A DNA stretch of 25,956 bases from positions 1-25,956 of the forward strand of contig CAYVUV010000116.1 of assembly GCA_964455095.1 (NCBI GenBank), written 5' to 3'. Made by a program: the position numbers and the translations under genes. Below, one piece after another: positions 1-7,330 of this stretch; the first letter of the stretch is position 1, and each line of letters starts with the position of its first letter. Under the pieces are notes generated by a model. The model searched no databases and had not been told where the DNA came from. It saw only the letters and a program-made list of their open reading frames with translations. This stretch comes from CAYVUV01 sp964455095. Its GTDB lineage: Bacteria > Desulfobacterota > Binatia > HRBIN30 > CADEER01.

Positions 1-798
1 TGCGACGGTGAACGGCGCCGTGCTCGCCCCGCCGCCGTTCACCATCAGGATGCCGGTGTTCACGTTCACCGTGCCGTTCTGCGTGAACGGCACGTTGCTC
101 CATGTCGTCGTGCCGCCACTCAAGCTCTTGGTCACCGTGGCCCCCATCTGGTTGACGAACTGCGTGGCGCCGCCGCCGAGATTGAAGAAGAAGGCCTGAT
201 CGTTCTGGATGTTGAACTGGCCGCCGTTCTGGTTGGTGAATACGGCGCCGTCGCCGCTGTTGATGTTGCCGGTGCCGCTCCACGTGGTGATGCCGGCGTT
301 GCTCACCGGGCGGCGCAGATTCTTGGCCGCGGCACCGCTCAGGTTGAGCGCCGCCAGCGTCGCGATGTTCGTCGCTCCGGTTCCGTCCAGCGTCCCACCG
401 GACCAGTTGAAAGCGCCGTTGACAGTGAGTGCCCCGCCGCCGCCGAGCGTGCCGCCGCTCTGCGTGTAGACGCCGTGGCTGCCGATGGTGCCGGCGCCGC
501 TTAGCGTCAGGACGCGAACCGTGTTCAGCAGGGTCTGCGTTCCGGTGGCGCCCCCGAGGGTCAGCCCACCGACGGTGGCATCGACGTTGAGCGTGACTGT
601 GTATGTGCCCGGCAGAGTGATGAGAGCGTTGTCGCCTGCGCCAGGGACAACCGCGGGATCCCAGTTGGCGGCGTCTCCCCAGTTGCCGCTGAGCGCATTC
701 TTCCAGCTGATGTCGTCGGCCGACGCGGCCACGGGCCACAGCACAACGCGCATCGCTACCGAGACCATCAAGACGAACCCTGTAGGGCTAGAGCGCAT
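1..798 (-). CDS. Secreted beta-strand repeat protein, N-terminal part (runs off the window)
   Basis: The reverse strand is open from an ATG at 798 to the window edge, giving 266 visible codons and no stop. Residues 1-27 look like a signal peptide: a positive start, a hydrophobic stretch and a VAASA cleavage site before DD. The mature part begins with a Trp-rich segment (SWKNALSGNWGDAANWDP, about 31-48) followed by PGAGDNALITLPGTYTVTLN. The rest is low-complexity Gly/Thr/Asn/Val sequence with recurring GGTLGGGGALTVNG, FNWSGGTLDGTG and FTKSLSGG-like units. This pattern is known from large surface or autotransporter-type beta-helix proteins. The start is supported by AAGGAGG five bases upstream. 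The C-terminal anchor or secretion domain is outside the window, so the export route and function are unknown. Confidence 0.8.
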   Translation of the reverse strand, partial: MRSSPTGFVLMVSVAMRVVLWPVAASADDISWKNALSGNWGDAANWDPAVVPGAGDNALITLPGTYTVTLNVDATVGGLTLGGATGTQTLLNTVRVLTLSGAGTIGSHGVYTQSGGTLGGGGALTVNGAFNWSGGTLDGTGATNIATLAALNLSGAAAKNLRRPVSNAGITTWSGTGNINSGDGAVFTNQNGGQFNIQNDQAFFFNLGGGATQFVNQMGATVTKSLSGGTTTWSNVPFTQNGTVNVNTGILMVNGGGASTAPFTVA

Positions 799-803
799 GG
801 AGG

Positions 804-810
804 CCTCCTT
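804..810 (-). promoter_or_regulatory. Ribosome binding site of the beta-strand repeat protein
   Basis: On the reverse strand the sequence AAGGAGG lies five bases before the ATG at 798. It is a near-perfect Shine-Dalgarno site, much stronger than those of most genes in this window, and it fixes the start of the partial secreted protein. Confidence 0.75.
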
Positions 811-918
811 CACCAAGGGTGTTAAGGGCACGCGGTCCGTTTGCGAGTCAGGTCATAAGTTGCCGCGGTCGCGGTCGTCAACCAAAATCGTCGACACCGG
901 AGCTTCGCAGGAGGTGAC

Positions 919-1377
919 TCAGCGGATGATCTGCCCGTCGGGCGCAATCAGCACGATCGCAGGCTGGCCCTCGCCCGGCGCGGCCAGGTCGGCCCACAGC
1001 TCTGCGATCGTATGCCGTGCCGCCACGCGGTGCTCTTCGGAAAGAGCGAGGAACGCCTCCTGCACCTGTACGCACAGCGTCGCCGGGGGGGCGTCGCGGC
1101 AGCGGCCGGCGCCTTGAACCAGCGGACGCAGATCGGGCACCTGGGCGATGTGCTCGAGGAAGCGTTCGACGGTTGGGTTGGCGCGCAAGTGCGGCGGGGG
1201 AGGCATCAGGTATACGCGGGCGAGGGACAGGACCACGGCGATCACCGTGCCGGCGCCGATGAGCAGGCCGAAGCTGGCCAGCAGGCGGCGCCAGATGGTC
1301 CAGGCGCCGCAGCCGGGGCATTGCGGCGTCCCCCAGGGAATGATCGTGCCGCAGTGGGCGCAGACGCGCTTCGCCAT
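919..1377 (-). CDS. Small zinc-ribbon membrane protein of unknown function
   Basis: This gene encodes 152 residues. The N-terminus has a CX2C-X10-CX2C zinc ribbon (Cys6, Cys9, Cys20, Cys23), followed by a basic residue pair and one hydrophobic membrane segment at about 33-56. A Pro-rich linker (MPPPPHL) leads into a soluble C-terminal domain of about 90 residues with two more cysteines (RCRDAPPATLC). The order predicts an N-terminal ribbon in the cytoplasm and a C-terminal domain outside the membrane, but topology is inferred. The last strand (IVLIAPDGQIIR) is typical of a small folded domain that I do not recognise. The gene lies 120 bases upstream of the secreted beta-strand protein on the same strand, so co-transcription is possible. 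No function is assigned. Confidence 0.7.
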   Translation of the reverse strand: MAKRVCAHCGTIIPWGTPQCPGCGAWTIWRRLLASFGLLIGAGTVIAVVLSLARVYLMPPPPHLRANPTVERFLEHIAQVPDLRPLVQGAGRCRDAPPATLCVQVQEAFLALSEEHRVAARHTIAELWADLAAPGEGQPAIVLIAPDGQIIR

Positions 1378-1399
1378 GGCTCGCTCAAGAATTCGGAAG

Positions 1400-1480
1400 G
1401 CTCACGCGAAGCTGCGAAGACGCGAAGTAGAAAGTCTTGTCTCGAGCTTCACCTTCGCGGCTTCGCGCCTTCGCGTGAGC
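1400..1480. repeat. Inverted repeat of CGCGAAG-rich units
   Basis: Two 28-base arms (1400-1427 and 1453-1480) are near reverse complements of each other. Each reads GCTCACGCGAAG followed by two further GCGAAG-type units and could form a hairpin with a 25-base loop. It sits between the stop of the luciferase-like gene and the start of the zinc-ribbon gene. A third copy of the arm is at 2426-2453. There is no T-run, so it is not a typical intrinsic terminator. Confidence 0.8.
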
Positions 1481-1494
1481 AATTCTTTCTCTGG

Positions 1495-2400
1495 TCACTC
1501 GAACACGGCGAAGAGCTCTTCCAACGCTTGAATCTGCCCACCGCGGGTCGACGAGGGGACCAGGATCGGCGTGCTGACGCCGGCGGCCCGCCAGGCGTCG
1601 ACGCCGTCGCGCACGTGTTGCGCGGTGCCGAACAGCGTCACGTCTTCGAGCCAGCTGTCGCTCATCAGCTCGGGCAAGCGGTCGTATTGTTTGGCGGCGA
1701 TGGCGCTCTGGATGGCGGTCATCTCGTCGGTGTAGCCGGCTTCGATCCAGTAGCGCTGGTAGTTGGGCAACTGCACGTAGCCGAGCAGCGCCTTGCGCAT
1801 CACGGCGGCGGCTGCGGCGCGGTCGTCCGACACACAGGTGGGAATCATGTTGCCGACGAAGAACGCGCCACCGCGCTGTTCGGCCGACAGCGTCGAGAGG
1901 GAGACGGGCATGTGCGAGCGCGCGGCGTTGGCCCACACGGCGCCCTCGGCGAGCTCGCCGGCCAGGCGCACCATCGGGCGCCGCAACGCCGCGAGCACCA
2001 GCGGCGGCAGCGGTCCGGTGCGCGCCGCGCCGGCGCGCAGCTCGCCGACGAAGCGGCGCATGTCGGCCAGCGGCTTGCCGGTGGCGAGGCCGAGCCGATC
2101 GTTGGTCGGCGCGTGGCTGACGCCGATGCCGAAGCGGAAACGGCCGCCGCTGACTTCGTGGATGAAGGCGGCGGTCTGCGCGTAGTCGTGCGGGTGGCGC
2201 GTGTAGATGTTGGCGATGCTGGTGCCGAACGGGATCTCGCGCGTGGCGAACGCCAGCGCTTCGCACAGCGCCACGCCGTCGCCGAACGTCGGGCAGTACA
2301 GGCCGGCGAAACCGCGCCGCTCGATGTCGGCGGCGAGCTCGATGGTGGCGCGGCGGCGGCCGGGGACGGCGGCAAAGCTGAGCGCGGGGAGGTTGGACAT
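1495..2400 (-). CDS. LLM-class (luciferase-like) flavin or F420-dependent oxidoreductase
   Basis: The 301-residue protein has the length and pattern of the luciferase-like monooxygenase / methylene-tetrahydromethanopterin reductase family, a TIM barrel that binds FMN or coenzyme F420. Visible family segments are the N-terminal strand with the helix ELAADIERRGFAGLY, the GTSIANIYTRHPHDYAQTAA motif, the FRFGIGVSHAP strand-turn (about 87-97), LPPLVLAALRRPMVRLAGELAEGAVWA (about 130-158), and the C-terminal LFGTAQHVRDGVDAWRAAGVSTPIL. All are in order with no break. The substrate cannot be told. Many such genes in high-GC bacteria use F420, but the sequence alone does not decide between FMN and F420. 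The ATG at 2400 lacks a clear ribosome binding site. The neighbouring radical SAM gene is divergent. Confidence 0.88.
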   Translation of the reverse strand: MSNLPALSFAAVPGRRRATIELAADIERRGFAGLYCPTFGDGVALCEALAFATREIPFGTSIANIYTRHPHDYAQTAAFIHEVSGGRFRFGIGVSHAPTNDRLGLATGKPLADMRRFVGELRAGAARTGPLPPLVLAALRRPMVRLAGELAEGAVWANAARSHMPVSLSTLSAEQRGGAFFVGNMIPTCVSDDRAAAAAVMRKALLGYVQLPNYQRYWIEAGYTDEMTAIQSAIAAKQYDRLPELMSDSWLEDVTLFGTAQHVRDGVDAWRAAGVSTPILVPSSTRGGQIQALEELFAVFE

Positions 2401-2425
2401 GGGTGGGAGGTATCAAGAAAGAGCG

Positions 2426-2453
2426 TCTCACGCGAAGGCGCGAAGACGCGAAG
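2426..2453. repeat. Single CGCGAAG-rich repeat unit
   Basis: This 28-base unit begins TCTCACGCGAAGGCGCGAAG and nearly matches the left arm of the inverted repeat at 1400-1427. It lies between two divergent genes, upstream of the radical SAM start. It is open in frame with that gene, which makes an over-long start at 2403 look possible. Confidence 0.75.
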
Positions 2454-2507
2454 TTAAGAGGCGTGGACTTGCCCCAGGTCCGCTTCCGTGGCAAAGAAAA
2501 GGCGAAA

Positions 2508-3578
2508 ATGAGCGCGCGGCCGCCACTCGATGGCCGGGGGACACGGCGGAACCCGGACAACCGCTACGAGCAGATCCATCTCGCGCCGCTGGCACCCGAG
2601 GACGATGCGGGCGAGGCGCCGGAGGCGGCGACGCAGTTCTATCGCGATGCGAGCCGTGGCGTGCTGGCGGAGAACAACAGCCCGGACATCGGCTTCCGTT
2701 TCAGCGTCAACCCGTACCGCGGCTGCGAGCACGGCTGCATCTATTGCTACGCGCGGCCGACGCACGAGTACCTGAGCTTCAGCGCCGGGCTCGATTTCGA
2801 GCGCCGCATCATGGTGAAGGAGGACGCGCCGGAGCTGCTGCGCCAGGCGCTCGCCGCGCCGCGCTGGGAGCCGCAGGTGGTGGCGATGTCGGGCAATACC
2901 GATTGCTATCAACCGGTCGAGCGCCAGCTCGGGCTGACGCGCCGCTGCCTCGAGGTGCTGCGCGACTTTCGCAACCCGGTCGGCGTGATCACCAAGAGCG
3001 CGCTGGTGGTGCGCGATGCCGACCTCCTCGCCGAGCTGGCGGCGCACGGGGCGGCGCACGTGTGCGTGTCGATCACCTCGCTCGATGCCGACCTGGCGCG
3101 GCGCATGGAACCGCGCGCCGCGACGCCGGAGAAGCGCCTCGAGGCCGTGGCGGCGTTGAGCGCGGCGGGGATTCCGACCGCGGTGATGGTCGCGCCGATC
3201 GTGCCCGGCCTCAACGACAGCGAGATCCCGGCGATCCTCGCGCGCGCGGCGGCGGCGGGGGCATGCGGCGCCGGCTGGACGCTGCTGCGCCTGCCGAAGC
3301 CGGTCGACCAGCTGTTCGTCGACTGGCTCGAGCGCAACTTCCCCGAGCGCCGCACCCGCATCCTCGGCCGCATTCGCGAGTGCCGCGACGGCGGGCTCAG
3401 CGATGCGCAGTACGGCCGCCGCATGCGCGGCGAGGGCGTGTATGCCGAGCACATTCGCACCCTGTTCCGCGCCGCGGCACGGCGGGCCGGGCTCGATCGG
3501 GCGTGGCCGCCGTTGAACACGGCCGCGTTTCGTCGGCCGCCGCGGACGGGGGAGCAGTTGACGCTGGGCGGGGTGTGA
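2508..3578 (+). CDS. PA0069-family radical SAM protein
   Basis: The protein is a radical SAM enzyme of the SplB-like COG1533 type known as the PA0069 family; the reaction is not established. From the ATG at 2508 it has 356 residues. The iron-sulfur cluster motif CX3CX2C is Cys73, Cys77, Cys80 within RGCEHGCIYCYARPTHEYL. Other family features are FRFSVNPYRGC just before it, VAMSGNTDCYQPVER (about 120-134), GVITKSALVVRDADLL, VSITSLDADLARRMEPRAATPEKRLEA, and MVAPIVPGLND. The C-terminus has the usual QLTLGG ending. An upstream in-frame ATG at 2403 would add 35 residues that only translate the CGCGAAG repeat, so 2508 is preferred although its ribosome binding site is weak. Confidence 0.88.
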   Translation: MSARPPLDGRGTRRNPDNRYEQIHLAPLAPEDDAGEAPEAATQFYRDASRGVLAENNSPDIGFRFSVNPYRGCEHGCIYCYARPTHEYLSFSAGLDFERRIMVKEDAPELLRQALAAPRWEPQVVAMSGNTDCYQPVERQLGLTRRCLEVLRDFRNPVGVITKSALVVRDADLLAELAAHGAAHVCVSITSLDADLARRMEPRAATPEKRLEAVAALSAAGIPTAVMVAPIVPGLNDSEIPAILARAAAAGACGAGWTLLRLPKPVDQLFVDWLERNFPERRTRILGRIRECRDGGLSDAQYGRRMRGEGVYAEHIRTLFRAAARRAGLDRAWPPLNTAAFRRPPRTGEQLTLGGV

Positions 3579-3598
3579 AGGAAAGAGACCTCCCCTGG

Positions 3599-3619
3599 CC
3601 CCTCCTTGGCAAGGAGGGG
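3599..3619. repeat. Short palindrome related to the nested inverted repeats
   Basis: CCCCTCCTTG and CAAGGAGGGG are 10-base perfect arms around one G, directly after the radical SAM gene. The same small palindrome type occurs in the element at 25857-25950, so this may be a single arm or relic of that family. The rest of the 223-base gap to 3802 holds no gene I can support. This gap must contain the promoter of the glycan block, but no convincing -35/-10 pair is visible. Confidence 0.6.
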
Positions 3620-3801
3620 ACCGGAGGAGAGAAGACACCCGCTCCGCGGCGTAACCGCCGAAGCTAACTGCCTGAAATTTGACGTAGTCTCTGCCGCCGT
3701 GGTAGGCGCTGGGGGCCTCGGCCTGAGCGGCGGGAATCCGCTGGTCCGTGTTTCCCCGCCGGCGCGAAGCCGAGCAGTAGAGGCGCCCCGGTACGCAATC
3801 G

Positions 3802-5103
3802 ATGCTCATTTCGACGGACAACGGCGCGCACCGGTCTTCGCCCCCGATTCGGGTGCTGTTCGTGACGCCGTATGTGCCCTCGCGCCTGCGCACGCGCCCG
3901 TATCACTTCATCAAGCACCTGGCGGCCTGCGGCCACAAGCCGACCGTGTTCGCCCTGGCGCTGTCGCATCGCGATCTCGAGCACGCCGCCGAGCTCGAGC
4001 GCTATTGCGAGCGCGTCGAGACGGTGCCCGTGCCGGCCCTGCGCTCGCTGTGGAATTGTGTGCAGGCGCTCGGCACCGGCGCCCCGCTGCAGGCGCGCTA
4101 CGCCTACACGCCGGCGATGACCGCGCTCTTGCAGCGCGCGCTCGCCGGTGCCGCGCCCTACGACGTCGTGCATGTCGAGCACCTGCGCGCCGCGCTGTTC
4201 GGCCTGCAGCTCGGCACCGGCGCGCCCTGCGTCTTCGACGCCGTCGACTGCATCAGCCGCTTGCACGCCGAGACCCTGTGCAACGGCACGACGCCGGGCA
4301 GCCGCTTCAACGCCCGCGTCGATCTGCAGCGCACGCGCCGCTTCGAGCGCGGCCTGGTGGATCGCTTCGCCCGCGTGCTGATTTCGTCCGCGGCCGACCG
4401 CACCGCACTGGCGCAGCTCGCCGGCAGCGCCAGCACCGCGGCCGGGGCGCGCATCCAGGTGCTGCCCAACGGCGTCGACCTCGAGTATTTCCAGCCCGAC
4501 GCGGCGCCGCGCGATGCCGCCTCGCTCGTCTTCGTCGGCCGCATGAGCTACCACGCCAATGTCACCGCCGTGCACCATCTGGTAGAGCGCGTCATGCCCC
4601 ACGTCTGGGCGCGGCACCCCGAGACCACGCTGGCAATCGTCGGCGCCAGCCCGTCGCGTTCGGTGCGCGCGCTCGCCGCCGCGCACAGCCCCCGCGTCAG
4701 GGTCACCGGCACCGTCGACGACGTGCGCCCCTACCTCGCCCGCGCCACGGTGTCGGTGAGCCCGCTGGTCTACGCCGTCGGCATCCAGAACAAGGTCCTC
4801 GAGGCCATGGCCTGCGCCACGCCGGTAGTGACGACGCCGGTGGCCGCGGCCGCCCTGCAAGCGGTCGACGGTACGCACCTGCTGATCGCCGATGATGCCG
4901 CCTCGTTTGCCGAGCGTGTCGTGCAGCTGCTCGACGACGCGACCTTGCGCCAGCGCATCGGCCTGGGCGGCCGGCGCTACGTCGAGACACATCACAGCTG
5001 GCACGCCGCTGCACGCGCCCTCGAGCAGACCTACCGCGAAGCCATCGCCGCCGCACGCGCGGGAGCGCCGCGCGCCCTGGCCGCCCAGGCGGCGACGCTA
5101 TGA
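3802..5103 (+). CDS. GT4-family glycosyltransferase (XrtA/PEP-CTERM-type TIGR03087-like)
   Basis: The 433-residue protein is a GT-B retaining glycosyltransferase. The N-terminal Rossmann domain begins with RVLFVTPYVPSRLRTRPYHF (about 17-36). The C-terminal domain has LPNGVDLEYF (221-230), VFVGRMSYHANVTAV (243-257), TGTVDDVRPYLARA (302-315) and the nucleotide-sugar loop GIQNKVLEAMACATPVVTT (327-345), which carries the family's second conserved Glu. This arrangement resembles the TIGR03087 group found with exosortase systems, but no exosortase is in the window. It is the first gene of the plus-strand glycan block and is followed by an inverted-repeat element. Sugar donor and acceptor are unknown. 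A GTG at 3853 is a possible later start, as no strong ribosome binding site precedes 3802. Confidence 0.88.
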   Translation: MLISTDNGAHRSSPPIRVLFVTPYVPSRLRTRPYHFIKHLAACGHKPTVFALALSHRDLEHAAELERYCERVETVPVPALRSLWNCVQALGTGAPLQARYAYTPAMTALLQRALAGAAPYDVVHVEHLRAALFGLQLGTGAPCVFDAVDCISRLHAETLCNGTTPGSRFNARVDLQRTRRFERGLVDRFARVLISSAADRTALAQLAGSASTAAGARIQVLPNGVDLEYFQPDAAPRDAASLVFVGRMSYHANVTAVHHLVERVMPHVWARHPETTLAIVGASPSRSVRALAAAHSPRVRVTGTVDDVRPYLARATVSVSPLVYAVGIQNKVLEAMACATPVVTTPVAAAALQAVDGTHLLIADDAASFAERVVQLLDDATLRQRIGLGGRRYVETHHSWHAAARALEQTYREAIAAARAGAPRALAAQAATL

Positions 5104-5117
5104 ACGAGTCTCTGACT

Positions 5118-5207
5118 TCCCCCTTTGGCAAAGGGGGATTGAGGGGGATTTTTCAGAATGATCCGGTCTTAAAATCCCCCCTAACCCCCCTTTGCCAAAG
5201 GGGGGGA
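5118..5207. repeat. Nested inverted repeat element (CTTTGGCAAAG type)
   Basis: The left arm (5118-5153) and right arm (5171-5207) are inverted near-copies. Each contains the internal palindrome CCCTTTGGCAAAGGG or its complement and a tail ending in GGGGGATTTT or AAAATCCCCC, separated by about 17 bases. The element can fold as a central stem with two side hairpins. It lies inside the plus-strand block between the GT4 and the phosphoglycosyl transferase. An alternative TTG start of the next gene at 5192 falls within it. Confidence 0.85.
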
Positions 5208-5242
5208 CTCGGAGCATTCACCAGTCAAGAGGCAAGGGCGTT

Positions 5243-5866
5243 ATGAGCCGCGGCACACCGACCCGCGCCGCCATGCGCTGCAAGGACGCGCTCGATCGCG
5301 GCCTCGCGGCGCTGCTGATCGCGCTGCTGCTGCCGCTGCTGATCGTCATCGCCGTGCTCGTGCGCCTCACCTCGCCGGGGCCGGTGCTGCACCGGCGGCG
5401 GGTGCTGGGCCTGCACGGTGTCGAGTTCGACGCCTTCAAGTTCCGCACCATGGTCGCCGATGCGGACGAAGTGCTGGCACGCGATCCAGCGCTGCGCCGC
5501 CAGTACGAATTGAACGTCAAGCTGCCGCAGGACCCGCGCCTGACTCCCCTCGGCGCCGTGCTGCGCCGCGCCAGCCTCGACGAGCTGCCGCAGCTGTTCA
5601 ACGTCGTCAGCGGGCGCATGAGTCTGGTCGGCCCGCGCATCATTTCGCCCGCCGAGCAGAGCCGCTTCGGCCCCGCGCTCGCCAAGCGCCTGGCGGTCAA
5701 GCCGGGCATGACCGGCCTGTGGCAGGTGAGCGGCCGTCAAGAGCTTGGCTACGACGATCGCATCCGGCTCGATCTTCAGTATATTGACAACTGGTCGCTG
5801 TGGCTCGATCTGTCGATCCTGGCGCGTACGATCCCCGCCGTGCTCAGCATGCGCGGGGCCTACTGA
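5243..5866 (+). CDS. Bacterial sugar transferase (polyprenyl-phosphate phosphoglycosyl transferase)
   Basis: The enzyme transfers a sugar-1-phosphate from a nucleotide sugar to undecaprenyl phosphate at the inner face of the membrane, the starting step of glycan assembly. The 207 residues form the short PglC/WcaJ-core type. A membrane hairpin helix lies at about 22-41 and ends in SPGPVLHRRR. FKFRTM is at 65-70, DPRLTPLGAVLRRASLDELPQLFNV at 97-121 holds the catalytic Asp-Glu pair, SLVGPR is at 127-132, KPGMTGLWQVSGR at 153-165 and LDLQYIDNWSLWLDL at 176-190. The usual GPRP is GPRI here. There is no N-terminal four-helix domain as in full-length WcaJ. The ATG at 5243 is preferred over the upstream TTG at 5192, which lies in a repeat. 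It starts the tight run of genes that follows. Confidence 0.93.
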   Translation: MSRGTPTRAAMRCKDALDRGLAALLIALLLPLLIVIAVLVRLTSPGPVLHRRRVLGLHGVEFDAFKFRTMVADADEVLARDPALRRQYELNVKLPQDPRLTPLGAVLRRASLDELPQLFNVVSGRMSLVGPRIISPAEQSRFGPALAKRLAVKPGMTGLWQVSGRQELGYDDRIRLDLQYIDNWSLWLDLSILARTIPAVLSMRGAY

Positions 5867-5880
5867 CCGGGAGCGATCGA

Positions 5881-6513
5881 ATGGGGGCACGAGTGCGGAT
5901 ACGCGAGGACATCGGCGCGGGAGAGACCAGCGGGCGCGGCACGGGCGCCGACGCCGAGGACTTCGCCGCGAGCTATCTGCGCTCTAGCGCCGCGGTGCTG
6001 CAGGCCATTCCGGCCGCCGCGACGGCGCACCTCATTGAAGTCCTCAAGGTCGCGCGCGCGTCGAAGCGCCAGGTGTTCATCTGCGGCAACGGCGGCAGCG
6101 CCGCGACGGCGTCGCACTTCGCCGCCGGCCTGGGCAAGGACGGCTCGTGGGGGCGCACGCGCAAGTTTCGCGCCCTGGCGCTGACCGACAACGTCGCCTG
6201 GATCACCTCGCTGGCCAACGACACCGACTACTCGCAGGTGTTCGTCGAGCAGCTCAAGAACCACGCCGCCGAGAACGACGTGCTGATCGTTTTCAGCGGC
6301 AGCGGCAACTCGGCCAACGTCCTGCGCGCCGTCGAGTGGGCGAACGACAACGGCCTGGTCACCGTCGGCATCACCGGCCTGCCCGGCGGCGAGCTGGCGC
6401 GCATCGCCCGCCACTGCATCTGCGTCGGCTCCGAGCACCTCGGCCATGTCGAGGAAGGGCACTTCCTCATCCAACACCTCATCACCTACTTCTTCATGCA
6501 GGCGGAGGCATGA
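5881..6513 (+). CDS. SIS-domain sugar-phosphate isomerase, GmhA-like
   Basis: The 210-residue protein has the SIS fold of phosphoheptose isomerase (GmhA), which converts sedoheptulose 7-phosphate to D-glycero-D-manno-heptose 7-phosphate. Visible motifs are ICGNGGSAATASHFAAGL (67-84), the phosphate-binding loop; LTDNVAWITSLANDTDYSQVFVEQL (101-125); FSGSGNSANVLRAVEWA (138-154); VGITG (162-166); and EEGHFLIQHLITYFF (191-205), which matches the C-terminal catalytic helix region. This member diverges from classical GmhA, and no HldE/HddA or GmhB partner is nearby, so the exact sugar is uncertain. The ATG at 5881 has GGGAG seven bases upstream and lies 14 bases after the previous stop. Longer upstream starts only extend into the preceding gene. 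Confidence 0.88.
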   Translation: MGARVRIREDIGAGETSGRGTGADAEDFAASYLRSSAAVLQAIPAAATAHLIEVLKVARASKRQVFICGNGGSAATASHFAAGLGKDGSWGRTRKFRALALTDNVAWITSLANDTDYSQVFVEQLKNHAAENDVLIVFSGSGNSANVLRAVEWANDNGLVTVGITGLPGGELARIARHCICVGSEHLGHVEEGHFLIQHLITYFFMQAEA

Positions 6514-6559
6514 TCGCCCGCGGCCGGCGCGATGCGGACGCGGGCAGAGGCGTCGGCGC

Positions 6560-7330
6560 ATGCGCGGCGGGCGGGACACGGCCGCGGTGAACGGCCTGGC
6601 CGCGCACGCGGCACTGTACGTGCGCCGGCAGGCGGCCTCGCCGGGGCGCTACGTCTGGGAGCAGACGCTGCAGGCGCTGGCGGGGTGGATCCCCACCCTG
6701 GCCGGCATCGCGGCGCGCGCCGCGCTCTACCGTTTGATGCTGCGCATGGACGGCACCGCCGCGATCGAGCGCGGCGTGCGCCTGCGCTTCGCCAGCAACA
6801 TCGCGCTCGGCCACGGCAGCTACCTCGACGAGGGCGTGTACATCCACGCCTGCCCCGGCGGCGTCAGCATCGGCGCCGGCTCGCTGGTCATGCACGGCGC
6901 CGTGCTGCACGTCTACAACTTCCGCGACCTGCCGCACGCCGGCATCCGCATCGGCCGCGATTGCCTGATCGGCGAGTACAGCGTCATCCGCGGCCAGGGC
7001 GGCGTCACCATCGGCGACCGCGTCTACGCCTCGCCGATGACGCAGATCATCGCCGTGAACCATGTCTTCGACGACCCCGACCGCCCCTTCACTGAGCAGG
7101 GCATCACGGCGGCGGGCATTCACATCGAGGACGATGTCTGGCTCGGCTCGGGCGCCGTTGTCACCGACGGCGTGCGCATCGGCCGCGGCGCCGTGGTCGC
7201 CGCCGGCGCCGTGGTGACGCGCGACGTGCCGCCGCACACCGTGGTCGGCGGCGTGCCGGCGGCCGTAATGCGCAGTGTCGGCGCGGGCGATCGACCCGCA
7301 CCGGTGGCGCGCCAGGCGGTGCACTTCTGA
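6560..7330 (+). CDS. Left-handed beta-helix acyltransferase (hexapeptide repeat)
   Basis: The 256-residue protein is a trimeric-type acyltransferase that probably acetylates or otherwise acylates a sugar. A helical N-terminal region of about 65 residues (YVWEQTLQALAGWIPTLAGI) precedes hexapeptide repeats from about 70 to 235: IALGHGSYLD, VSIGAGSLV, IRIGRDCLIGE, VTIGDRVYA, IHIEDDVWLGSGAV, VRIGRGAVVAAGAVV. A loop inserted at about 163-183 holds IIAVNHVFDDPDRPFTEQG, with His168 in the position of the catalytic His of this family. The end DVPPHTVVGGVPA is the usual cap. The ATG at 6560 has AGAGG nine bases upstream. GTG at 6587 is an alternative. The stop overlaps the next start by one base (TGATG). 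Confidence 0.9.
   Translation: MRGGRDTAAVNGLAAHAALYVRRQAASPGRYVWEQTLQALAGWIPTLAGIAARAALYRLMLRMDGTAAIERGVRLRFASNIALGHGSYLDEGVYIHACPGGVSIGAGSLVMHGAVLHVYNFRDLPHAGIRIGRDCLIGEYSVIRGQGGVTIGDRVYASPMTQIIAVNHVFDDPDRPFTEQGITAAGIHIEDDVWLGSGAVVTDGVRIGRGAVVAAGAVVTRDVPPHTVVGGVPAAVMRSVGAGDRPAPVARQAVHF

Noticed and set aside
3679..3708. Possible promoter TTGACG with TAGGCG 18 bases downstream, ahead of the glycan block
   Set aside because: The -10 match is poor and a TTGACG is expected by chance in such sequence; no supporting signal was seen.
2454..3893. Open frame of 479 codons on the minus strand
   Set aside because: It is antisense to the radical SAM protein, crosses an intergenic palindrome, and has no domain.
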